Shown here: positions 36,917-48,900 of the stretch, one piece after another
How positions within the stretch are numbered: position 1 is the first letter of the stretch
Layout of the letters: every line of letters begins with the position of its first letter
Source of the DNA: Siderastrea siderea
Lineage: Eukaryota > Cnidaria > Anthozoa > Scleractinia > Rhizangiidae
DNA length: 64,000 nucleotides
Assembly: GCA_964030785.1 (NCBI GenBank)
Contig: OZ034966.1
Span: 273,501 to 337,500 of the forward strand
Direction of reading: 5' to 3'
Notes under the pieces: model-generated
Seen by the model: only the letters and a program-made list of their open reading frames with translations
What the model was told of the DNA's origin: nothing
Database searches by the model: none
Program-made: the position numbers and the translations under genes

Positions 36917-39900
36917 TTAGTAAATACAAATATTAGTCTCCGCTTCTGCTGGTCCCGAGGCAAACACCGATCCATTAGCAGTGAAACAGCAAGTGTGAAT
37001 CTCGTCCGTACCGCACTATGGGAAAGACAGGAAATAAAAATAGAACTTTAGCAGCAACCAAAATCAATCGGGAATCGAACCGGTGACAGTACACCCAGTT
37101 TTTGTGGATAACTTTCTTCATTGCCTACAATCAGGCCAAATTCTTTGCTCACTCAAACTAAACTGAGGAAACACCATCTTCTTGATTATAACGATGACTT
37201 CAAGTTCACTGAGGTAACTTCCAACAACAGTCCTTACATGTAGGTACTCTAACCCGAACGATCCCAATACAAGGTTACTGGGACCTATGCGCTCAAACCA
37301 TTCACAACGACATAAACCTTCGTAAAAAGACGTCTATAGTCCAAAACTTGTTTTTGCTGCAGTATAACCTCGCTTAACAAGGGGCGACCTTATAGGTCTT
37401 AAGGTGCTCCCCCCCCCCCCCCAACCCCCGGCTGTACATTACAAATGAGCTGTTAATTTGTGCATTGGCCGCACCATTGCATTTGTTGGACGATTGATGA
37501 CAAGACAATGAAAGCAACACTGTAGTGAAAATAAAAACTATCCAACTCAAGAGCCAATACGCTAGACCGACTCAGATATCACATGCACTGAGACACATAA
37601 CCTTGAACTTACCTCAAGTTCCTTTATGCACTTGGCAGTTTCTGTGTCCCACACACGAACCTACATGAAAGATAAGGCAACGATTGAATAAGAATATCGA
37701 TTGACAGGTTATAAACTGGTAAAAAAAGGTTTGCTTTCACGGTAAGAGAGGAAAAGACAATGCCATGTACGAGAGAGCTAGAAAAACAGTTACCGTTTGA
37801 TCGTCGGATGCAGAGGCAAGTAGCTTTCCATCAGCTGAGAACGAACATGCCTATAACAACAAAAACAACACCATTTACAGCAGTTAGTAGCTGATACAAT
37901 CAGCATAGAAAGTGTTGGTATTACAAAGAGTGACTAGCGTTCCGACGACCTGTGAAGAAGTAAATTGTGTAACATCAGTAGATGGTGTTTAGTCTCCAGT
38001 TATTGGCATGACTAGTCAATAATGTTGCAATGTTACAGGTCTGGTCAGTTAGCTGTGAGGTTATTGGATATCAATACCCCAAAATGCGAGTGCTACGTTG
38101 CAATCTGTCTTTCGTTACTACAATATCTGTAGATCTATCGTTAGTCAAATTTGTCTGGGTTTGTTTTTCAGTCAGTTTACTATTTGTCTGTTTTGTTGAT
38201 TTTGTCAACAAGTTGTTCGTATAAAGGTGCGGGACGTCGTTGGCTTCAAAAGCAGTTTTACCTGCACCCAGCCAGTGTGTCCTTCAAGTACATGTAACAA
38301 GTCTCCTGATTGGCTGTCCCAGACTCGCACAGTGCTATCCCATGATGCTGAGGCCTGAACAAAAAAAAACATAAGAGAATTCTGTCTGGTTAGTATCGTA
38401 AACTATCTTCACTTTTTTATCATGATTATTATCAGCATTCCTGGGTGAATAGAATTGTTATAAAGTAAAATACAAGTAACATGAAAGAAAAGCAGAAAGA
38501 AAAAGAAGAGCACCAGAATTGCCGAGAAGTGAATGGGACCCATGCTAAGCACAAGCTGATTAGATAAAAGGGAGTAGTGTAAAAAAAAAAGCTTGGCTTT
38601 ACAATCATTGTACTCATTGTTTCGCCTCCACCGCCAGCACTGCCACCTTCTTCCTTTCAACACTACAGTTGCTATAATTGTTACCTAGTAAAACCACAGA
38701 GTGATTTTCAATTGCCACAACTATTCACGGAACAGGGCACTTACCAGTAAAGCAGTAGAGGAAAATGATACTGCATGGATGTTACTCTTGTGCCCCTTTA
38801 GACATTTGACAGCCATTTCACCTTTTCCCAAAGGCCATAAACGAACAGTACAGTCCCAAGAGCCTGTTGCCTGATAATAGAAAATTCCAGTTAAAGGCCC
38901 ATCCTCTCTCACACTCTACACTGAATTGACAGTTCCAGAAAATACCCATGATACCCACTCCAAGGAAGGTCATTAGAAATTACAATGGGAAGGGGTACCA
39001 AAAGCCCAAATTTTATAAAGGAAAGTATGAAGTTAAACGGGAATTTTCAGTGGGGTGGGGGGATCCAACCAAAAACCGTCTGTGGGGGTAATGGTTTGGA
39101 AAAACACAATATCAGCTGGTATTATTTTTCTGGCCAATCAGAAGGTGGGATTTCAAAAGCTTCTGGAACTCTTTCGGTAAGAGTAAGTGCCCAGGGGCTC
39201 TCCCGCTCTTGTTGTAAACTTTCGCCCATGAAAATCCCGTCGTCCCGACTAGCTGCCCCTGGGTCTCCGAGGCTGGCCTGTTTCTAACCAAGGCGATGAA
39301 TGACTCAAAATGTCTGGCCTTTCAATTTAACTCAGCAACCTGGGACCCAGTTTCACTGGCCCTAAATTTGTCTCTGCACAGACTTACCATGTGTTGATTG
39401 TCACTCACATACTGGTGTTACAATAGGTGTTGTTGATTAGCGATCATACTCTTATGCAATCCGTTGCTAGGTTTCAAATGAATGTTCTCGTATTTCCGTT
39501 TTGATTTCTTTGTATCGTTTTCAGTGTGTTTTTCAACAAATCGTTTTCGGAATATTGTTGATCTGTTCCCTGCTAGTGAACGTTAACAGCGCTTGAAACA
39601 TGGTGGCAGCGGTGGGATTTTCTAATTAAGTTTTCATGCGCTCTGGAGAAGCTGTGGAGAATTCTAAAATGGTAAATGAGAGCGACTCAGCGAGTTCGGG
39701 CGCGACGGCATCTCAAGCGACACCGCCCCCAACGCCGAATGTCGCAGTAAAACCTCCAACAAAACTCAATCTAAAGGAAAATATTGCAGAAAATTGGAAG
39801 ACATACAAGCAGCAATGGCAAAACTACGCGATTGTGGCAAATCTCACGGCTCAGTCCGAAGAATATCAATTATAGCGTTATTCTCCACTGTATGGGCGCT

Positions 39901-42900
39901 GAAGCGCTGCGTGTTTACAATGGCCTTTCATTCGAGTCCGAAGAGGACAAGAAAAAGCTGTCCAAGATTATGGAAAAAATGGATGAGTTCGCGATTGGCG
40001 AGGTTAACGAAACCTGCGAAAGGTACCTATTTAATAGCAGAAACCAAGAAGGTGACGAATCTATTGATGCGTACGTGGCCGCACTGCGGAAGTTGGCTCA
40101 AACATGTAATTTCTGCGAATGTTTAAATGACACGCTTATTAGGGACAGAATCGTCCTCGGAGTCAAGAGTAAACACTTAAGGAAAAGATTACTTCAGGAA
40201 AGGAAGCTTACTTTAAGCAGGTGCGTAGACATATGCAGAAGTTCCGAAGCAGTGTTCTGGTGACGACAAAGAAATCAGGTGCATTGAGGATCTGTGTAGA
40301 CCCCAGACACCTCAACAGAGCCCTCAAGAGAGAAAGCTATCAAATGCCTATTCTAGAACTTTCTCAGGCCAAGGTCTTCACCACAGTTGATCTCCGATCC
40401 GGGTTCTGGCACTGTGTTCTGGACGAAGAATCTAGCCTGTTGACGACTTTTGCCACACCATACGGAAGGTTCCGCTGGCTGAGACTGCCATTTGGATTAT
40501 CTGTAAGCCCAGAAATTTTTCAGAAACGTGTCAATCAGGTTCTAGAGGGCCAAGAAGGTATCCTGAACATCGCCGATGATATTCTTGTGTATGGTGTTGG
40601 TGACACAGTAGAACAAGCCAATGCAGACCACGACAAGAAACTTGAAGCCCTACTTCTAAGATGCAGAGAACGTGGTGTAGCCCTGAACAAAGATAAGCTC
40701 AAGTTACGAGTCAAGCGGGTGAAGTTCATGGGACATGTTCTTACTGACAATGGCCTGGAACCAGATCCCGAGAAGATTAAAGCCATTAAAGAAGTACCGA
40801 AACCTCAGGGTGTAGAAGATGCTCAACGCCTAAACGGTTTCGTGACCTATCTCTCGAAGTTTATGCCCAAGCTGTCAGATGTCATGGAGCCCATCCGCCG
40901 GCTGACCTGTAAAGGAACCGAATGGTGTTGGTCGATTGAGCAAGACCGAGCGAATGAGCACGTAAAAGAATTGGCGACCAAAGCCCCAATCGTAAGGTAC
41001 TATGACCCAACCTGCCAGCTTGAGGTCCAGTGTGATGCTAGCCAAAAGGGGCTGGGTGCGGCCCTGATGCAGCGTGGACAGCCTATTGCGTACATCAGCC
41101 GAGCCCTGACGCCAACCGAACAGCGGTACGCACAAATAGAGAAAGAGTGTCTGGCAATCGTCTATGCACTGGAGCGGTTCCATCAGTACACATTTGGTCG
41201 AAATGTCCTAGTGCACAGCGATCACAAGCCACTCGAGTCGATACTCAAGAAGCCCTTAGCAAGCGCACCCCGACGTCTACAAGGAATGATGATGCGCTTA
41301 CAACGGTATGACATCACAGTCAGTTACGAACGGGGCAAGAATATGTTCCTGGCCGATCTGCTCTCAAGAGCGTACCTGCCCAAGAATTCAGAACCTGAGG
41401 GCGAAGAGTTCGAGTCCGTAAACATGGCAAGCTACGTGCCAATTTCAGACCACAGACTCGAAGAGATCAGGCTAGCAACTCAAAATGACGAATCCTGACA
41501 GGTTCTGATGAAGGTGATCCTGCAGGGTTGGCCAGATGATAAGTCTTCAGTACCAGCTCTGGCTTTACCATACTTCAACCAGAGGGATGAGCTAACCGCT
41601 CAGAATGGTATCATCTTTAGAGGTAAACGTGTGGTCATCCCCGCCAAACTCCGCGAAGTAATGAAACAGAAAGTCCACTCTTCACACATGGGTACAGAGG
41701 CATGCCTTAGACGTGTTAGAGAGTGTCTGTTTTGTCAAAACAGCGAAACAGTCCCTGCGGAAATCACGCGACATCCACTTGGCGTTCCTTGACCACCGGA
41801 ACACGCCGACTCAAGGAATGTCTACAAGCCCCGCTCAGCGCCTTATGAGCCGCAGAACCAGAACCTCGCTCCCGACAACAGAAACTCTAATAAAACCACA
41901 AGCTCCGAACCCAGAAGAACAACAACGCCTGCTACACAAGCGACAAGAAACGCAAGCCCGCTACTACAACAGGACGGCTAGAGACCTTCCCAAGTTACAG
42001 ATAGGTGACGTGGTTCGAATGAAGCCAATCAATAACTTCGAACGTGTTTGGCGAAAGGCAACAGTGACGCAGAAGCCTGACGACAGATCATACAGGGTTG
42101 AAACCCCTGAAGGACGTACTTACCGCCGTAACCGTTTCCACTTAAGGAAAACTGGGGAGCCACGCACACCACGTCACCCAGACATGCCTGTTGAGACAGT
42201 GGTAACACCAGACAAAGAGCCAACAGAAGCCTCCCCAAAGCAGGAACCAGCTACATCTAATGACCTACCACCTCCTCCTCTGGTTCCAGAACAAACCGAA
42301 GTACGTGCAAGACCAGTTCGTGAGAGGAGACAACCATCCTATCTCAAGGACTATATCTGCAATTTGTTCCCATTGATGTGAACTGCGTGATTAAGGAAAT
42401 GGACAATGCACATTGTTGAACAATTCTGATTTGATTGTTTTGAAACTTAGGAACTCAGACTGTTTGAATCAGAAGTTACAAACTGGTATATTTTGATTAT
42501 GACTTTTAACTTGAAGAAAACCTAGCTTTCAAAACGAAGGGGATGTTATAATAGGTGTTGATTAGCGATCATACTCTTGTGCAATCCGTTGCTAGGTTTC
42601 AAATGAATGTTCTCGTATTTCCGTTTTGATTTCTTTGTATCGTTTTCAGTGTGTTTTTCAATAAATCGTTTTTGGAATATTGTTGGTCTGTTCCCTGCTA
42701 GTGAACGTTAACAGCGCTTGAAACAACTGGTAACTAACAAACTAGAACTCACCACAGTTGAGCTATCAACAGAAAATGCACAGGACTGCACAACATTTTT
42801 ATGACCATCCAAAACAAATGCTGCAGTACCTGTCTGAATTCACAAGAAAAAAGTCTTAGGTAAGAGTTGTAAATATAATAATTAGGCACAGCATTATCTT

Positions 42901-45900
42901 TGGCATGCAAAATTCAAGAAAATTGTGAGTAAACAAGGTGAGAAAGTCTACTACATGCATGTCCAACCAGAACATCAAAGTTAACACTGATTTACAGCTT
43001 TCAGTAACGTGTTAATACATAATTTCTCCCTTGAGTAACTTCTCCCTTATTAGTAACTTCTCCCTTATCACCCTTCTTTTTGGGCAATTAAAAAAAATTA
43101 TATTAGGTTATTTTGACAGCTTAAAAAATAACCAAACATTTTGTACTAAGCCGTACAAAGATAACATTTACTTATTCATCAAGTCTGTTTTTACCTTTAA
43201 ATTCCATACCACAGCAGATGTGTCCCATGACCCAGAACACAAGTATTTAGAATCTGGTGAGAAGCAACATGTTTCCACACTGTGAGTATGTCCTGAAACG
43301 TTGTAGCCAGCATAAGTGTTGTTATAACATACATTTTTAAACATAACAATCAAACACCGTGAATGGTTCTCTACTGCTAAGACATCATCCCATAATTCTT
43401 AGTTGGGAGAAAAGTCATGCAACAAAAATAAATCCATGTTTCTCTTGATCAGGAAATAACCTCTCATCATCCAGTTGTTGTCTTCAATATAATGGACAAC
43501 AAAACATTTTAATTTGACTCAATCTTGTTAGCCATCATGAGAAGATAGATGGTATGGCCAAGGGGCAGGGGAGGAGGGGAGGAGGGGGAGGGGTGGGTAC
43601 CTGAGCTCCCCACTTCCTGCATCCTTTACTCCTGGTTCCCAAACTCCTTCCTTAATTGCTCCCACCCTTTTCTCCTACTGATGCAATGATTCACAGTTTC
43701 CCACTTCCTAATACTGTTTTACACTCAGTTCTAGCCCTATATGTAACCCTGGGTCCCTCCCCCTTTTCTCTCCATTTCCTGCTCCTCCAACCATTCCCCT
43801 TCCATTCATAACCACTTGGGTGCCATGAACCTCAGTGGCCATGCAGGAACTCATGGTCAATGCAGTTTTGCTGTCAAATGAATTATTTTCATTTTTGTAT
43901 TATTTACAAGGAAGCATAATTTTGAGTGTCACAAAGAACAGGCTATTACATATAAATTTTATGACTGATTTAATTACTCTTTAAAGATCAAAGACTGGAA
44001 CAATTTGGATTGTGGCATTACAAACATTAACATTATGACTTTTAAACGTAAATTTTTAACTCAGTCTTAGAACTTTTTTTATCATCCCTTTTAAGTATTT
44101 TATCTCTCCATGTTTAAGCTTTTAACCATGAGCTATAGGAAACATGGATTTTGAGTTGTCACTGAACGTTGTTTCAAGCAAACAGCGATGAAATATGTCG
44201 ACAATTCAATTATAACTATCACCTTACCATCAGTTCTGCTGTACTTTGTCTTTGATTTCTACATCACCTTATGCAAATTTCCCTGTTTCTCCCTGATTCT
44301 TCGGTGAGTTCGATATGCTTACTTTTACTGCCCACCATTTTGAAAAAACACTTGTTCCCAGTTCTACACAGCTAACTAGAAAACCTCCTAAAGCCCCTCT
44401 AAAGCCCCTGCGTAGGAAGCACTAGGGCAATTGCTAGGAGATTTGTGCCATTGGCCAATCGTAGGGCTGGAAAGACAATCGCTCTTGTTTTTCAAATTTG
44501 CATTCAGCTGGTAAGAGCAAAAAGCGTTTTCTGGTCCCCTAACAGAACCTAAATTGAATTGTCACTTTTTAATCCATTGCACGACGACCTTCCAAATACG
44601 GAAGTCCGTCATGCAATGTTCTTACGAGCTCGTAACCAAAACCTGGAAAAGATGGCCTACCCAGTGGCTTTAAGAAGGTTTTCTAGTTAGCTGTGTAGAA
44701 CTGGGAACGAGTGTTTTTTCAAAATGGTGGGCGGTAAAAGTAAGCATATCGAACTCACCGAAGAATTGGGGAGAAACAGGTGATATTTGCAGAAGGTGAT
44801 GTAGAAATCAAAGACAAAGGACAGCAGAACTGACAGTAAGGTGATAGTTTTATTGAATTGTTGACGTATTTCATTGCTGTTTGCTTGAAACAATGTTTCG
44901 GTGAGAACTCAAAATCCATGTTTCCTATAGCTCATGTTTTAACTTTTTTCTTATTTTTATACACACCTAATTGCAATACCATCATACAAAAATGGAAAAA
45001 ATAATAAAGAAAAAAGCCAAAAAGGAATTAATTAGCCATGCAAATTACATTCTCAGATTTCAATAATTCTCAAAGCAGCTATGGTATAACTGTGCTTCAA
45101 TTTGATACCAAATGAATTGATACAAGGTAAATTGGCCACCATACAGACCCTTTGAGCTTAACCATCCATCAGAGCAATTCTCTGAATGTAGTTAGCATGC
45201 TTAATTTATTCCTATTTGGCTTTTTCTCTTTTATGTGACAACGTTATCACAATTCGGTGTATATACATTTGCATTTTTAAATTTATTTCTTTTTGGAGGA
45301 CCTTTCTGAAAATCATTCGGGTGAGAGAGTTTCCTAGTTTTAAATATTATTGTTCTTCCTCACCTTCAAGGTTAAAGACCTCCTTTCCACTGGCAGTGCT
45401 CATAACTCTAACGGTGTGATCATAAGAGGCTGAGGCAAACATTTTACCATCTGTTGAAAAGCACACACATTTTATGGCACCTGCGAAAAAGCAAAACATT
45501 GGTCCATATCTTTACACATTTACTAATTTTCAAAGCAATCCAGGAGTTGCTTTTCTCTTTGCCGAGGTTATTCAGAGTACATTGTGTAAAAAATTACATA
45601 AAATTTGTCTTCTGTTGTTCTTACCCCCATGCTTGTCAAAAGTAAATAAAACTTTGCCTGTCTTGGTGTCCCATAATTTGACCAGCATGTCATCTCCACC
45701 TGTCACAATTTTGGACCAATCAGAGGAGAATGCACACGTATTAACCTAAAAAAAGACAGCTTCACTTGTCACACAGTCCTCCAGGTAAAGTATTCACTCT
45801 TATGATAATATCAGAACGAAAACATATTTTCTACAGCTATTTGTTATTTTTATGAAAAAGAGTGACCTTTTTACACTATGATGGACTCAGGTTGCATTCG

Positions 45901-48900
45901 TGAAGGTTATGGCTATGATCTTCACCATGGGTTTGGAAAGTGTGTAGCAAACTGGTCAACAAATTATTTTAAGCCTAAGGCCAGATTGCACAATATTGGA
46001 TGACATGTACATGTATGTCATAACATTATGTATCACTGACTTTTGCCCCTTGGCATGGAATTTTCAAAGAGCTCAACAACGTTTTTGGTGTGGGATTTCC
46101 TTGTGATACAAATATTTTATCCAAAACATGGCAAAAAAATTCAGCAATGATTATTGCAGTTAAGTTTCAATCAAGCAATTATTATTCCACATTCACACTT
46201 GTTGATGACTATGATCAACTTGGCACTACAGCCCTTGTAGCCCTTGTAAAAATTTGACCGAGATCTCGGCGAGATCGCGGCAATCTTGCCGAGATCGGCG
46301 AGATCTCGGCGAGATAGCCACGATCTTGGCGAGATTTCAAAATATCGCGCCGAGAAAAGTAGCCCGCGGTGAGATCGCGGCAATCTCGCCAAGATCGCGC
46401 CAAGATCGGCAAGATCTCGGCGAGATAACCACCATCTCGGCGAGATTGCGAAATATCGCGTCGAGATATCTCCCCCACGGCGAGATCGTAATGTGATCTC
46501 GCCGCACCAAACTCGTTCGTGGCGAGATAACCGCGATCTCGGCGCGATTTCAAAATATCGCGCCGAGATATCCAGCAAGAAGTGAGATTGCAACACGATC
46601 TCGCCGCGACAAACTAGTTCGCGGCGAGATAGTCACAATCTTGGCGTGGATAGCCGCAATCTCGGCGATTTCATGTCGAGATTTCTACTGTTGCAACGCA
46701 GAGACTGTCTCGATCTTTGCGAGATTTATCTCATAGAATCTCTATACCGGTAAGATTTCTCTCAGGTTTTACTGCTGCAACTGCCATTGTATTTGTGCAA
46801 ATCTCCTGACCCTGTACCCATAGTTTCAAACAAGCGCGACCAGTGATCTATTTCGAGGGTCGGCAAGAATCTGAAATAAATCAGCTCACAAATTAATTTA
46901 CCGGCTTTTGAGATCAAAATAACAACGAGCAGCAACGAGCAAAATAACAACGATCAGAAACGCTGTTTTACATGTGAAGTCATTTGATTTCATCAGACCA
47001 CTGACGTCTATTTGTTGTCACTTACCAATGATGTATGCAGAGGACTTCGTTTGTCATGTCCGTCATCTCTTTGTTGAACTTTCTTGATAAACCACTACGG
47101 AAGAGTTAGGCAAGGGTTTTAAAGACGGATACCTGTGACTAATTTGTTGTCGTTCTGAATTTGACTTTTTTCGCTGCTTGCCGGCCATGAGCTCACCTGA
47201 TACCGTAAAGTCGCGCCAAAAAATCCCGCCTTGACTCCCGCCGTTGTGTTCATGGGGCAATGTGATTGGTTGATTCAATCACACCATCGGCAAGCGGTAC
47301 TCGCGTAAGCCCCAAAAAATCGGGAACTTTTCCACAAAACTTACAGAAGTGGGAAATGGCTTCTTTTTGTTGAATGTACAGGGGAAAATTGAAATGTTAA
47401 ACATGTTATTTTTTACTACGCAAAACAACATGGTTCTTTCAAGTTTAAAGCAAGAGCTAGAGCGTTTTGGAAGATATACAAGAAACTGTTGCACAACTAA
47501 ACAAGCTGCACTAAAGGACCTAAAGTGTACTGGGAATGAACTTATATATTATGGACAAAGCTACAATTGAGGAATGAACACTCAGGTTAAATGCTTTCAA
47601 GACTTTCAGAACGTTTGTAGTCTACACAGCTTAATCAGTAATGCCGCGATGGAAGCCACCAAATGGGTTTCTTCTCCACCGGGAATCAGTCCTTCGACGA
47701 GTTTTGTAGTTGCCCAAGCATTCAACGTGCGAGACAAAGGTCAGTGAGTTTCACTTTTCTCAGACAACATCATCAGCATGTACAGCTTTTCCTTGCCTTG
47801 ATTTTTCCCCTTTTATCTCGTCGGCTGACTGTTGACCTTTATTTTAATTGGTGATGTTGATTTCACTCAAGTAAACTGCGGGTCTTTCACCGAAACATGT
47901 TCCTTCGTGAGAATATTAATTAAGCTTAAAAAAATCTTCGCTTGACTTTCCTGTAAAAATGTGTGGGGATGAAGTATAAATAACCTAACTTACCGGTAAC
48001 AAATTTGATATGAGCCAAAACTTCGGCATTCTTTTTGCATGAGTTCAGAAATAAAATTTTCGCCGTCTTCCCCAGATTTGCGTAAACAGTCAGGTGACAA
48101 GTATGACAAATTTAAGAATTTGCGGCAAGTTGCAGAATCTTATACTGAAAATGGTTCCTTCTTAACTAGTTTTAGATGCAAAACAGTAACAACTCAAATT
48201 TTGCGATCGAATATTTCACGAGCTTCGCAGTACATGACAAAATAATCTCAAGATTTGCGTGACCACAATTTGGTGAGGAGCCAATTTCTCAGTGCAAGAC
48301 AAGGAGATGCCACAAAAACACTTTATCCAGTCTAATTAGATGTTGTTGTCATTTAGAAGGCCTTTTGTTTTCAATTGAACTATCCAAAATAAAGTACCAA
48401 GATAAGGGAAAATAATAGGATTATTAACTAGATTGATTTATTGGATTGTTAGGTTTATACCAAAACGGAAAATGGTCATCCCTGTTCATAGCTGCATGAT
48501 CATTCATATTTCAGTGTTTACATTCACAAACGAGTTTGAAGCGCAAGCGGCGCAGACAGATGTTTTCAATAGATTCACCACATTTGCTAATATTTGGCGA
48601 TTTAGTTTGTCAGTTCCTTGCTTAGATGAGCAAACCTGAGTTTCTGCATGGCCATTATTCAATACTTTGTCTTGACTACAAATAAATCGCTCTCCCTGAA
48701 CTGAGAACACATATCGTTTACAGGTGAGCGTATAAAATGCAGTGCGAACAAACACAAAAATGCTCAAAACACCATCAAACTCTTCCTGTTTGTTGGTTTA
48801 TTCTCCTGCAGATCGATGCTACGGATTTCACAGCTAATAAGGTGGGCACTTGCCTCCTTCCACCGTGCACCAGCGTGGGGAATGACAACTAATGGTGATC

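Larger units (their letters stand above)
39416..42725 (+). mobile_element. Internally deleted Ty3/gypsy-type LTR retrotransposon
   Basis: A 3,310-bp insertion in the WD40-gene intron between 38745-38870 and 42753-42833, antisense to the gene. It has paired LTRs, a tRNA-Leu primer site, a polypurine tract and a 5-bp duplication ACTGG on both sides (39411-39415 and 42726-42730). The coding region jumps from gag straight into reverse transcriptase, so the zinc knuckle, protease and the RT N-terminus are missing. It later jumps from the integrase zinc region to the integrase C-terminus, losing the DDE core. It cannot be autonomous. LTRs that are about 97% alike imply a fairly recent insertion, presumably mobilised by intact relatives. 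Confidence 0.93.

Noticed and set aside
37060..37110. tRNA-like GGTTCGATTCCC on the minus strand
   Set aside because: The B-box is good, but no A-box or cloverleaf could be formed upstream, so it is not a tRNA gene.
46171..46596. Long Arg/Ser-rich open frames through the left palindrome array (and the same at 49066-49735)
   Set aside because: Several frames on both strands are open at once because the repeat unit lacks stop codons; the peptides only translate the repeat.
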